The notes below the pieces were generated by a model. The model had not been told where the DNA came from. It saw nothing but the letters and a program-made list of their open reading frames with translations, and ran no database searches. Of a stretch of DNA of 64,000 bases, positions 54,762 to 63,817 are shown piece by piece. Positions within the stretch are counted from its first letter, which is position 1. Every line of letters starts with the position of its first letter. The translations under genes were made by a program, and so were the position numbers. The DNA is taken from contig NZ_LZDS01000028.1 of NCBI RefSeq assembly GCF_001678755.1, positions 186,001 to 250,000 on the forward strand. The letters run 5' to 3'. The stretch is from Acinetobacter gandensis (GTDB lineage Bacteria > Pseudomonadota > Gammaproteobacteria > Pseudomonadales > Moraxellaceae).

Positions 54762-56243
54762 TTAATTTGAGGACTGAGGTAACTCTGTCACAAGTCGTAA
54801 AGAAACAGACAACTCATCCAACTGGAAATGTGGTCTTAGGAAAACCACAGATTTGTAGTGACCAGGCATTGCTGGGTTCTCTACAACTTTTACAGAAGCT
54901 TCGCGAAGTGGATACTGTGCTTTTGCTTCTTGAGATGCGCCATCATCCAGTAATACATATTGTGAAAGCCATTCATTTAAGAATGTTTCAACATTACCCG
55001 CTGATGCAAAACTACCAACTTTGTCTCGCATCATCGCTTTTAAATAGTGGGCAATACGTGAAACAGCCATAATGTATTGAATTTGGCTTGATAATGCGGA
55101 ATTGGCATTTGCAGTATCACTGTCATATTTCTTTGGTTTTTGCGTTGATTGTGCACCAAAGAAAGCAGCATAGTCGGTATTTTTACAGTGTACCAATGGA
55201 ATAAAGCCAAGGTCACTGAGCTCTTTCTCACGGCGATCTGTAATTGCAATTTCAGTCGGACACTTGAATACCACTTCACCATCATTGGTTTTAAAAGTAT
55301 GTACAGGTAAGCCTTCAACGAGGCCACCACCTTCAACACCACGAATTGCTGCACACCAACCGTGCATATCAAATGCATTGGTTAAGCGAGTACCAAAGGC
55401 ATAGGCTGCATTCATCCATAAATATTCATTATGGTTTTCACCTGAAACTTCCTCAACATAGTTGAAGCCTTCAGTTGCTGTACCTTCTTTAGGATGATAT
55501 GGCAAACGGCCTAATACACGCGGCATAGTCAATGCTACGTAACGAGCATCATCACTTTCACGGAAAGAACGCCATTGAACATATTCTGCAGTTTCAAAGA
55601 TTTTTGAAACATCACGAGGACGATCTATATCTGTATATGATTCTAAGCCCAACATATTTGGACTTGCCGCTGAAATAAACGGTGCGTGTGCTGCCGCTGC
55701 AACATGAGAAATTTGTTCAAGCAAATACATATCTGAAGGTGTACGATCAAACTCGAAATCACCAATCAGCGTTGCATAAGGTGCACCACCAAAAGACCCA
55801 TATTCTTCTTCATAGATCTTTTTAAACAATGTACTTTGATCAAAATCAGTCGCGCCTTGGAAATCTTTAATTAATTCTTTTTTGGTCGTATTTAACATAC
55901 GAATTTTTGTCAAAGAATTAGACGGAGTTTCTTGGCAGAAATAGTACAAACCACGCCATGTTGATTCAATTTTTTGAAATTCAGCATGGTGCATAATTTT
56001 ACTAAGTTGAGAAGAAATCAAGGCATCAATTTCTGCAATACGCTTATCAATTGATAAAGTCATGTTTTCAGAAACTGTAATGGTGCCAGCCATAACTTCT
56101 TTGGCAAGTTCACCAATTAAACTTTTTGCGCGATCATGCTCTTGGTCTGTACGTGCAATACGACTTTGCTCAACAATCGAGTCCAATAAAGAATATTCTT
56201 CAGTTTCAACATTCGCTGCAGCTGCAGTATTGAAATTACTCAT
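54762..56243 (-). CDS. tssC: TssC large sheath subunit
   Basis: Start placed at the ATG 56243 with GGAGG six bases upstream; it overlaps the tssB end by 8 bases. The 493-aa product has the T6SS VipB pattern: I-S-S-Q-L-S-K-I-M-H-H-A-E-F-Q-K-I-E-S-T-W-R-G-L, the E-E-Y-G-S-F-G-G-A-P-Y loop and F-F-G-A-Q-S-T-Q-K-P near the middle. With TssB it forms the contractile sheath. Confidence 0.97.
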   Translation of the reverse strand: MSNFNTAAAANVETEEYSLLDSIVEQSRIARTDQEHDRAKSLIGELAKEVMAGTITVSENMTLSIDKRIAEIDALISSQLSKIMHHAEFQKIESTWRGLYYFCQETPSNSLTKIRMLNTTKKELIKDFQGATDFDQSTLFKKIYEEEYGSFGGAPYATLIGDFEFDRTPSDMYLLEQISHVAAAAHAPFISAASPNMLGLESYTDIDRPRDVSKIFETAEYVQWRSFRESDDARYVALTMPRVLGRLPYHPKEGTATEGFNYVEEVSGENHNEYLWMNAAYAFGTRLTNAFDMHGWCAAIRGVEGGGLVEGLPVHTFKTNDGEVVFKCPTEIAITDRREKELSDLGFIPLVHCKNTDYAAFFGAQSTQKPKKYDSDTANANSALSSQIQYIMAVSRIAHYLKAMMRDKVGSFASAGNVETFLNEWLSQYVLLDDGASQEAKAQYPLREASVKVVENPAMPGHYKSVVFLRPHFQLDELSVSLRLVTELPQSSN

Positions 56244-56739
56244 TTTCTGCCTCCACACTCAACTTTCGAATTTGATCAGTATTGCTCAATACTTCATCAA
56301 GCAAGTCTTCTAAGCGCTCATTGTTCGAAATTTTATTGCGCAAGTCAGATAAACGTTCACGTGCAGCGACCAATTTTTGTAATGGATCAACTTGTTGCAC
56401 AACATGTTCTGGTGTGAAATCCGCCATACTTTTGAATGTCAAATCAACTGACATTCTCCCACCGTCTTCAGTAAGTGTATTGTCGACCTGAAAATTTGCA
56501 CGTGGAGCCAATGACTCCATAACTTCATCAATATTGTCGAGATCAACATTAATAAATTTTTTGTCTTTTAGTTTCGTTTTTTCTACTTCTGACGCTGCAG
56601 AGAAATCACCTAAAACCCCAACTACAAATGGTAATTCTTTAATTTCTTTACCATCACCAACTTCAACGTCATATGTCAACTGTACACGAGGTGGACGAAT
56701 GCGTTGTAGCTTTTTTTGCACACTTTCACGTTTTGCCAT
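56236..56739 (-). CDS. tssB: TssB small sheath subunit
   Basis: A 167-aa VipA-type protein: S-V-Q-K-K-L-Q-R-I-R-P-P-R-V-Q-L-T-Y-D-V near the start and L-P-F-V-V-G-V-L-G-D-F-S-A, then F-x-D-F-T-P-E-H-V-V-Q-Q-V-type (here M-A-D-F-T-P-E-H-V). It interlocks with TssC and is recycled by ClpV. Confidence 0.97.
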   Translation of the reverse strand: MAKRESVQKKLQRIRPPRVQLTYDVEVGDGKEIKELPFVVGVLGDFSAASEVEKTKLKDKKFINVDLDNIDEVMESLAPRANFQVDNTLTEDGGRMSVDLTFKSMADFTPEHVVQQVDPLQKLVAARERLSDLRNKISNNERLEDLLDEVLSNTDQIRKLSVEAENE

Positions 56740-56753
56740 GAGTGTTTTCCTTG

Positions 56754-57431
56754 TTATTTATTTTTTAACGTATCAAATGGTGAAGTACCAGAAGCCTGTT
56801 TTTTTGTAGTTGCCACTGGCTTCTTAGTCGTTTCAACAGGCTTTTTCGCCTTAGCTTGAGTCTGCTTAGGCTTTGAATTTGCCTGTTTTTTAGGCTTTTG
56901 AGTCGTTTGTCTTGGTTTATATGCTGCTGGTTTATCCGTTTGGGTATCTTTAACCGCAGAATTCGTTTTTTCACTTACCGGTTGAATGTAGCGAATATTA
57001 TCTGCAAACACTTTTGCTGGTGCATAAGTCGTTTCATCTAAGGTTCTGTTTTCATTCGAGCGCATATTGTTTAAAGCGTTATATGAAATTGCTACACCTG
57101 CTAAGAATGTCACATCCGTTAATTCCGGCGATTGAAACTTGCGACCACGTAATTCATCAACAACCTGCAAGGCTTTGAGGTTATAACCATTATTTTGATA
57201 TTTTGTCGCAATATTAGTAAGCAGCTGATTCTTCAGTGTTTCATCTTTTTTATTTTTCTTATCACATAATTGATTATAAAAACCAATAATTTCAGGATCA
57301 GTGTCACCTACTGCAAGCGGATAATCTTTTAAGCAGGATTTTTTAATTGAAACCCCATCATCCTTTGCAAAAATACTTTGTGACAAACAGCTAGCTAAAA
57401 TTATAGGAAGTACAACAATACTTTTTTTCAA
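56754..57431 (-). CDS. asaA: AsaA-like periplasmic T6SS protein
   Basis: The best start is TTG at 57429-57431: AGAGG lies 5 bases upstream and the next codons give a clean signal peptide (K-K-S-I-V-V-L-P-I-I-L-A-S-C-L-S-Q-S-I-F-A). The product is 225 aa. The mature protein has Cys pairs, a helical region (residues about 60-130) and a Lys/Pro/Thr/Gln-rich low-complexity tail from about 150. In Acinetobacter baylyi AsaA is a periplasmic protein that acts on TssM assembly. It is first in the leftward operon. The assignment rests on position and features. Confidence 0.75.
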   Translation of the reverse strand: MKKSIVVLPIILASCLSQSIFAKDDGVSIKKSCLKDYPLAVGDTDPEIIGFYNQLCDKKNKKDETLKNQLLTNIATKYQNNGYNLKALQVVDELRGRKFQSPELTDVTFLAGVAISYNALNNMRSNENRTLDETTYAPAKVFADNIRYIQPVSEKTNSAVKDTQTDKPAAYKPRQTTQKPKKQANSKPKQTQAKAKKPVETTKKPVATTKKQASGTSPFDTLKNK

Positions 57432-57523
57432 AATTGCCTCTGGACTTAAAAGTACATTCGTAAATGTAATTATTTGGAGAATTAATCGCAAAAATTGCGG
57501 GTTTTCTCTACTTTTATCGAAAT

Positions 57524-57583
57524 AAAAATCTGCCGGAAAATTTAACAAAAAATAGCCTATCCGAGTCAATACAAAAATCTGCC
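57524..57583. promoter_or_regulatory. Candidate asaA promoter flanked by an 11-bp direct repeat
   Basis: On the minus strand TTGACT (57564-57569) and TTAAAT (57540-57545), 18 bases apart, resemble a sigma-70 promoter. The direct repeat AAAAATCTGCC occurs at 57524-57534 and 57573-57583, one copy on each side. Confidence 0.45.
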
Positions 57584-57707
57584 AAAAACGTCAAAGTTTG
57601 TCACCTATTTGTTTTTTTTTGTTTCATTTCTTTAATAAATCTATTTCCTTTCCTCATTTAATCTGTATTATGTCGCGTAAATCTAAATACCAAATTAATA
57701 TAAGGTA

Positions 57708-57735
57708 TTGATTTAAAAGTTTTTATTTATATAGA
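57708..57735 (+). promoter_or_regulatory. Candidate sigma-70 promoter for tssH
   Basis: TTGATT (57708-57713) and TATAGA (57730-57735) are separated by 16 bases, 70 bases upstream of the tssH ATG. An alternative -10 (TGTATTAT) lies near 57664-57671. No gene is seen in the 373-base divergent region. Confidence 0.4.
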
Positions 57736-57804
57736 AAAAATTAAAGAATTCACAACAATGATGTCAATATTCAAATTGTGTGTTCTAAATCTGATGAGTT
57801 TTTT

Positions 57805-60477
57805 ATGAATAATTTGAAAGTTTTAATTACAAAACTGTCACCGCACGCACGTATTTCTCTTGAAAAAACTGCCAATACTTGTATTTCGCAACAGAATTAT
57901 GAAATTGAAATCGAACATTTTTTATTAGAATTACTCAATCAAAATTACAAAAACGATTTACAGATTTTACTTGAAAAATATAAAATTTCTAAAGATGGTT
58001 TAATTGATGATTTAAAAGAAAGTATCTCTCAATTACCTAAGGGAAACACCCGAACCCCGATTTTTGCGAAATCAATAGTAAGATTACTTGAACAAGCTTG
58101 GCTACTCGCTTCAGCAGAACAAAATCCATCAATTCGAAGTGGACATTTACTGGTGGCTTTTTTAACGGCACCAGATCTATATCAAATCGCGATTCGTGCA
58201 TCATCCCTATTTGAACTACTGCCAATTGATACCATCAAACATAAGTTTTTAGATGTATGTCAAAGTAGTGTAGAAAATTCAGAAATTGATCAGTCTCAAC
58301 AAAAAAACAGCGCTAAAGAAAATACAAATCAAAGCACTGTAAATAAAACACCTGCTCTCGATCAATACACCATCAATCTCACTGAAAAAGCCAAAAATGG
58401 AGGGATTGACCCTGTAATTGGTCGTGAATTTGAAATCCGATTGATGTTAGATATTTTAATGCGTCGCCGCCAAAACAACCCAATTTTAACAGGCGAACCT
58501 GGTGTAGGAAAAACGGCTGTTGTCGAAGGTTTAGCGCTGAAAATTGTAACAAATCAAGTTCCAGATGCTCTTAAAAACGTCAGTATTCACACACTTGATA
58601 TGGGCTTATTACAAGCTGGTGCAAGTGTTAAAGGTGAATTTGAAAATCGATTAAAACAAGTTATCCATGAAGTTCAAGCTTCTGCTCACCCTATTATTTT
58701 GTTTATTGATGAAGCACATACCTTAATTGGTGCCGGTGGTCAAGCTGGGCAAAATGATGCTGCAAATTTACTTAAACCTGCTTTAGCACGGGGTGAATTA
58801 AGAACGATTGCTGCAACCACTTGGGCTGAATATAAACAATATTTCGAAAAAGATGCTGCTCTAAGCCGTCGCTTTCAAGTTATTCAAGTTGCTGAACCAA
58901 CTGAAGAAGTTGCAATCGATATGTTGCGCGCCATGATTCCAGTCATGGCAAACCATTTTAAATTGCTAATTGATGATGAAGCGATTGTTACAGCAGTACA
59001 TTCTTCACACCGTTATATCAGTGGTCGTCAACTCCCAGATAAAGCAATTAGTGTCTTAGATACAGCTGCTGCGCGTGTAGCACTGACACAAAACGCCCAA
59101 CCGGTAAAACTCGATCAGCAACAAGCTCAGTTACACAATTTAAATTTAGAATTAAATTTATTAGAAAACGAACATAAAAATATTCCAATTCATCATGAAC
59201 GAATAGAACAATTAAAGTCGGAAATAAGTCACTTATCAGCCGAAATTAGTGTTACTGAAACACAATGGCAAACGGAACGAGCTCTAGTCGATAAAATTAA
59301 AGCACTTGAAATTGATTCGAGTGAATCACAACAAAAAATTGAAGAAATTAATACTCTACGCAGCGAACTTGTACAAATTCAAGGTCAAACTCCACTGGTT
59401 TTTGAACGTGTTAATGCTCAAATCATAAATGAAATTATTTCTGACTGGACTGGTATCCCAGTTGGGAAGATGGTGAATGATGAAATTAAGCAAATTTTAA
59501 AACTTGAAGAACAACTTGAACAGCGTGTTATGGGTCAGGATTATGCCTTGCATCAGTTGGTCCAAGGTATCAAAACCTCAAAAGCGAAATTAGAAGACCC
59601 GAATAAACCACAAGGGGTCTTTATGTTGGTTGGCCCGAGTGGTGTTGGTAAAACCGAAACTGCTTTAGCACTTGCAAATGAACTGTATGGTGGTGAATCT
59701 CATTTGATTACTATCAATATGTCTGAATACCAAGAAGCACATACTGTTTCATCTTTAAAAGGTGCGCCTCCTGGTTATGTCGGTTATGGGCAAGGCGGTG
59801 TATTAACAGAAGCTGTGCGCCGCAATCCTTATAGTGTTGTGCTTTTAGATGAAATTGAAAAAGCACATAGTGATGTTCAAGAATTATTTTATCAAGTATT
59901 TGATAAAGGTACCTTAGAGGACGGTGAAGGTCGTATTATTGATTTTAAAAATACGACGATTTTATTGACTTCAAATGCTGGCTCAAGTGCGATTATGCAA
60001 GCTTGTCTTAATCAGCCTGTAGAAGAATGGCCAACGGCAGAAGAATTAATAGATGTTTTAAAACCTTCGCTTTACAAACAATTCAAACCTGCTTTTTTAG
60101 GTCGTATGCGTATTGTTCCGTATTTCCCTTTACACGATGATTTACTGGTTCGCATTATTCATCACAAACTTGGGAAAATTACAGCACGTATTGAAAAGCA
60201 ATATGGTACTCAAACACGTTATAGCGAAGATTTAGTTGAATTACTTTTAAGCCGCTGTACTGAAGTCGATAGTGGCGCACGTAATGTTGATAACATACTA
60301 AATGCATCCGTGCTCCCTGCTCTAGCGACTCAAATACTGATGGCCATGAGTGAACAAAATATTCCGGCAGTGATTGAAATAGATGTTAAGGATGGCGAAA
60401 TAACCTATAAGCTTGATCCCAAAGCAAAAACTGTAAAAAAGCGTGCAAGCAAAAAGCCAAAAACACTAGAAGCTTAA
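57805..60477 (+). CDS. tssH: TssH/ClpV sheath-disassembly ATPase
   Basis: An 890-aa AAA+ unfoldase starting at ATG 57805 (an earlier in-frame GTG adds 9 unlikely residues). N-domain with repeat motifs, first Walker A G-E-P-G-V-G-K-T (230-237), Walker B L-F-I-D-E-A-H (299-305), a central coiled-coil around 440-530, a second Walker A G-P-S-G-V-G-K-T and Walker B V-L-L-D-E-I-E-K-A-H. It recycles contracted TssBC. First gene of the rightward arm. Confidence 0.96.
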   Translation: MNNLKVLITKLSPHARISLEKTANTCISQQNYEIEIEHFLLELLNQNYKNDLQILLEKYKISKDGLIDDLKESISQLPKGNTRTPIFAKSIVRLLEQAWLLASAEQNPSIRSGHLLVAFLTAPDLYQIAIRASSLFELLPIDTIKHKFLDVCQSSVENSEIDQSQQKNSAKENTNQSTVNKTPALDQYTINLTEKAKNGGIDPVIGREFEIRLMLDILMRRRQNNPILTGEPGVGKTAVVEGLALKIVTNQVPDALKNVSIHTLDMGLLQAGASVKGEFENRLKQVIHEVQASAHPIILFIDEAHTLIGAGGQAGQNDAANLLKPALARGELRTIAATTWAEYKQYFEKDAALSRRFQVIQVAEPTEEVAIDMLRAMIPVMANHFKLLIDDEAIVTAVHSSHRYISGRQLPDKAISVLDTAAARVALTQNAQPVKLDQQQAQLHNLNLELNLLENEHKNIPIHHERIEQLKSEISHLSAEISVTETQWQTERALVDKIKALEIDSSESQQKIEEINTLRSELVQIQGQTPLVFERVNAQIINEIISDWTGIPVGKMVNDEIKQILKLEEQLEQRVMGQDYALHQLVQGIKTSKAKLEDPNKPQGVFMLVGPSGVGKTETALALANELYGGESHLITINMSEYQEAHTVSSLKGAPPGYVGYGQGGVLTEAVRRNPYSVVLLDEIEKAHSDVQELFYQVFDKGTLEDGEGRIIDFKNTTILLTSNAGSSAIMQACLNQPVEEWPTAEELIDVLKPSLYKQFKPAFLGRMRIVPYFPLHDDLLVRIIHHKLGKITARIEKQYGTQTRYSEDLVELLLSRCTEVDSGARNVDNILNASVLPALATQILMAMSEQNIPAVIEIDVKDGEITYKLDPKAKTVKKRASKKPKTLEA

Positions 60478-60497
60478 GTTAGGAAGATGATCAAAAT

Positions 60498-61622
60498 ATG
60501 AGTCTAGAACTCGAAACTTTGTTGCAACCGATATCAGATGATCAGCCATGTGGTAGTGATTATTCTTTTTCAAATGATTTCCATGCAATTAAAAAAGCAA
60601 AAATTGCAGATGACCCTTTACTCGATCAAGGCGATTGGGTTGCTGAGCCTAAGCAAGCTGATTGGGGATTTGTTCAACAAAAAGCATCTGAACTTTTGCG
60701 TGATCAAACAAAAGACATTCGTTTATATGGTTGGTTGTTAGAAGCTTGGACAAATAATTACGGTTTTGAAGGAGTTGCAAAAGGTTTAGAACTATTACAA
60801 CGTAGTTTAGAAACCTTTTGGTTGCCATTACATCCTGAAATTGAAGACGAAGATTTAGATCAACGTTTAGGTTTATTACAGGGTATTACCAATCAAGTTC
60901 CAGCATTGATTAAATCCGTTAACATTGTCAATGGACATAGCCCATATTCACTTGCGGATTATGAAGGCTTATTACATCAACAGAACCAGCGCCGTAAACA
61001 AAGTCAGGAAGATGATGATTTTGATCAGCCTGTCAATGTCATGGAACAGTTTGAACATGCTTTATTTAATACTTCAAAATCAATTCAATATCAGTCTTAT
61101 CAACAATTTGTTGAATTGCTGAAGCATTGGCATAACCTGAAAGAGACTCTGGATCGTTTGATGGGTTTAGATGCACCAACTTTTGCTGCAATTGATTCAC
61201 AAATTGAAATGATCCATATCAGTTTAAAAAAACTTTATAAAGCTGAAGCTTTTGGTTCCTCACAGTTAGCAGAAACTGCAACTTTTACTGAATCAAATGT
61301 TTCAAATTCGCTACCACAATATGAACAGCCCTCTATGCAAGTATTACAACAACAGCATACGCAGCAATTTCAGCCTCAGGTACAAAACCATTTGCAAAAT
61401 CGCGAACAAGCAATGAAAGTTTTGCAAGAAATTGCCGATTATTTTCAAGTAAATGAACCGCATAGTCCGGTCAGTTATATGCTGCAAAAAACGATCAAGT
61501 GGTCTCAAATGCCATTACATGAATGGCTAACGCAAGTAATTAAAAATGAAAATCCCTTAGAAGCGGTACAAGAGCTTTTAGGCGTGCAGCAACAATCAAG
61601 TGAATCAAATAGCGACTGGTAA
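60498..61622 (+). CDS. tssA: TssA (ImpA-type) cap protein
   Basis: A 374-aa protein with the ImpA N-terminal domain: L-L-Q-P-I-S-D-D-Q-P-C-G-S-D-Y and K-D-I-R-L-Y-G-W-L-L-E-A-W, then F-W-L-P-L-H-P-E. A Gln-rich linker (about 270-310) leads to a short C-terminal domain. TssA coordinates baseplate and tail growth. Confidence 0.93.
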   Translation: MSLELETLLQPISDDQPCGSDYSFSNDFHAIKKAKIADDPLLDQGDWVAEPKQADWGFVQQKASELLRDQTKDIRLYGWLLEAWTNNYGFEGVAKGLELLQRSLETFWLPLHPEIEDEDLDQRLGLLQGITNQVPALIKSVNIVNGHSPYSLADYEGLLHQQNQRRKQSQEDDDFDQPVNVMEQFEHALFNTSKSIQYQSYQQFVELLKHWHNLKETLDRLMGLDAPTFAAIDSQIEMIHISLKKLYKAEAFGSSQLAETATFTESNVSNSLPQYEQPSMQVLQQQHTQQFQPQVQNHLQNREQAMKVLQEIADYFQVNEPHSPVSYMLQKTIKWSQMPLHEWLTQVIKNENPLEAVQELLGVQQQSSESNSDW

Positions 61623-61627
61623 TAACA

Positions 61628-62992
61628 ATGTTTAAAGCAGAAAAAATCTTATGGGGCGAAGGTTTATTTTTACGTCCACAACACTTCCAGCTGCAAGACG
61701 CCTATCATGAACAGCGCTTAAACCACACGGTGCGAGCAACAATACCATTTGCCTATGGCGTTCAAAATTTATTTTTTGATGAATCTCAATTGAGTGTTAA
61801 CACCTTAGCATTACATAAAGTTGAAATGATTTGGCAAGATGGTGATATTTATCAAGCCCCTGCCCAAGACCTTTTGCCAGAACCCGTTTTACTCGATTCT
61901 TTAAATTTACGCGGTGAAATGCAGATTTATCTTGCTTTACCTATTGTGCAGCCGAATAAATCCAATGTTAGTTTTGAATCCAGCACCCAATCGAGTCGCT
62001 ATCACTCACACTTGACCGAAACTCATGACCTTTTTACTGACGCTTCAGCTGCTGAAATTACATTGCTACGTCGTCGTGCCGAATTTAAAATTTTTGAAAT
62101 GGGACATGAGCCACAACAAAATCTAGATGGCTTCCTGTATATGCCAATTGGGCGAATTAAACGACAAAGCTCAGGTAACTTCGTACTAGATTATCAGTTT
62201 ATTCCACCGATTTTACATATCAGTTCGTGTGACTCGTTAATGACGAGTTTAAAACGAACACTCAATATTATTAAAGCAAAAATTAAAACCATCCAGTCTA
62301 ATAATCGTGAAAATGAACAAAAGCTCATTGAGTTTCGTTCTGGTGATATTGTGTCATTTTGGCTTGTAAATGCGTTAAATACGGCACATGCAACATTAAA
62401 TCATTTATTCCAATACCCTACGATTCATCCGGAACGTCTGTATTTTGAATTGCTGCGTTTAACAGGTTCACTTCTGACATTTTCTACAGCGTATGACGTT
62501 GATCACTTGCCACAATATCAACACCATAATTTACAAGAAAGTTTTGCCCAACTTGATGTGATTTTACGTGACCTACTGGATACGATAATCTCAAATCGCT
62601 ATATCAGTATTAGTTTGAAGGAAACTCGACCTTCTTATTGGGTGGGTAGCCTAGAAAGTGACAAAATCACGCGTGATTCACGTTTATATCTAGCAGTATC
62701 TAGTAGTGTAATGCCTACACATGACATTATTTCTTATGTGCCGCTACGCTTTAAAGTTGGTAATACAGTGGATGTAGAACAACGCGTCATGGCAGCGCTT
62801 CCTGCCGTACCATTGCAGCATATGATGCAAGTTCCTACTGCAATTCCTGTTCGCTCGGGTGTGAATTATTTTGAAGTTGAGCCAAATAACGACCTTTATC
62901 AACGCATGATTGATTCCGAATCAATTTGTGTCTACATGCCAGCTGGCTTCCAAGATATTTCTATTGAATTAATTGCAGTAATGAACGGTTAA
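61628..62992 (+). CDS. tssK: TssK baseplate adaptor
   Basis: A 454-aa protein with W-G-E-G-L-F-L-R-P-Q-H-F-Q near the N-terminus and the C-terminal I-P-V-R-S-G-V-N-Y-F-E-V region. It links the baseplate to the membrane complex. It starts 5 bases after the tssA stop. Confidence 0.96.
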   Translation: MFKAEKILWGEGLFLRPQHFQLQDAYHEQRLNHTVRATIPFAYGVQNLFFDESQLSVNTLALHKVEMIWQDGDIYQAPAQDLLPEPVLLDSLNLRGEMQIYLALPIVQPNKSNVSFESSTQSSRYHSHLTETHDLFTDASAAEITLLRRRAEFKIFEMGHEPQQNLDGFLYMPIGRIKRQSSGNFVLDYQFIPPILHISSCDSLMTSLKRTLNIIKAKIKTIQSNNRENEQKLIEFRSGDIVSFWLVNALNTAHATLNHLFQYPTIHPERLYFELLRLTGSLLTFSTAYDVDHLPQYQHHNLQESFAQLDVILRDLLDTIISNRYISISLKETRPSYWVGSLESDKITRDSRLYLAVSSSVMPTHDIISYVPLRFKVGNTVDVEQRVMAALPAVPLQHMMQVPTAIPVRSGVNYFEVEPNNDLYQRMIDSESICVYMPAGFQDISIELIAVMNG

Positions 62993-62998
62993 GGAAAC

Positions 62999-63805
62999 AT
63001 GATGAATATTTCAAATAATGCTCCATCTTTATTTGATGATGGTCAAATTGGTCAAGGTTCTTTGAAACAGACAGCTGAACCGAAATTAAATAGTTCTAGC
63101 AATTTAGTTGATTTGCTCCATGATGGCTTTTACATTGTTTTTCTTTTAAAAAATCAATATGTACCTTCAAATCCAGAGAACTTCAGAAATAAGGTTATGG
63201 ATTTGCTGAATCGTTTTGAAAGTCAGGCACGAAAGCTTCAATTCAGTAATGAAGATATCACCGATTCTAAATATGCATTTTGTGCACTAATTGATGAAAC
63301 AATTGTTACACAACAAGATCCACGTTTTTTTGATTTGCAAAATAACTGGATGATGAATCCACTACAGCTAAGTTTGTTTGGTTCTCAACTTGCTGGCTAT
63401 CGTTTTTTTGAAAATTTAGAACAAATTAGAGCAAAAGATAAATCAAGACTGGCGGCACTTGAAGTTTATCACTACTGCATGTTGCTTGGTTTTCATGGTA
63501 AATACCGACTTGAATCGATAGAAATGTTGAACTCTTTGGTCGCTCGAGTTGGTGACGAAATTGATTATATGAAAGGCAAAAAAGCATTTTCACCTTTTGC
63601 TGCTTTACCGGATCAAATTAAGAATATTATTCATCGTGAATTACCCTTCTTTTGGATTTTAATTTTTTGGGCATTGTTTGCAGTCTTGGCCTTTGGTGGA
63701 TTGAAATATATGCTATCGAACCAAAACACCAAAGCATTATCGCAATACCAAAATGTTATTACAGCGCCATCTGAACAGGCTTATATCACTATTCATTTAC
63801 CATAA
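62999..63805 (+). CDS. tssL: TssL (DotU-type) membrane protein
   Basis: A 268-aa protein. The cytoplasmic DotU domain has F-A-L-I-D-E-T-I-type (A-F-C-A-L-I-D-E-T-I, about 95-104), F-F-E-N-L-E-Q-I and Y-H-Y-C-M-L-L-G-F-H-G-K-Y. A single membrane segment near 215-236 follows (F-F-W-I-L-I-F-W-A-L-F-A), with a short periplasmic end. Two adjacent ATGs are possible starts; the second has better spacing to GGA. No peptidoglycan-binding extension, a role that TagN could fill. Confidence 0.95.
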   Translation: MMNISNNAPSLFDDGQIGQGSLKQTAEPKLNSSSNLVDLLHDGFYIVFLLKNQYVPSNPENFRNKVMDLLNRFESQARKLQFSNEDITDSKYAFCALIDETIVTQQDPRFFDLQNNWMMNPLQLSLFGSQLAGYRFFENLEQIRAKDKSRLAALEVYHYCMLLGFHGKYRLESIEMLNSLVARVGDEIDYMKGKKAFSPFAALPDQIKNIIHRELPFFWILIFWALFAVLAFGGLKYMLSNQNTKALSQYQNVITAPSEQAYITIHLP

Positions 63806-63817
63806 GAAAATGATGAC

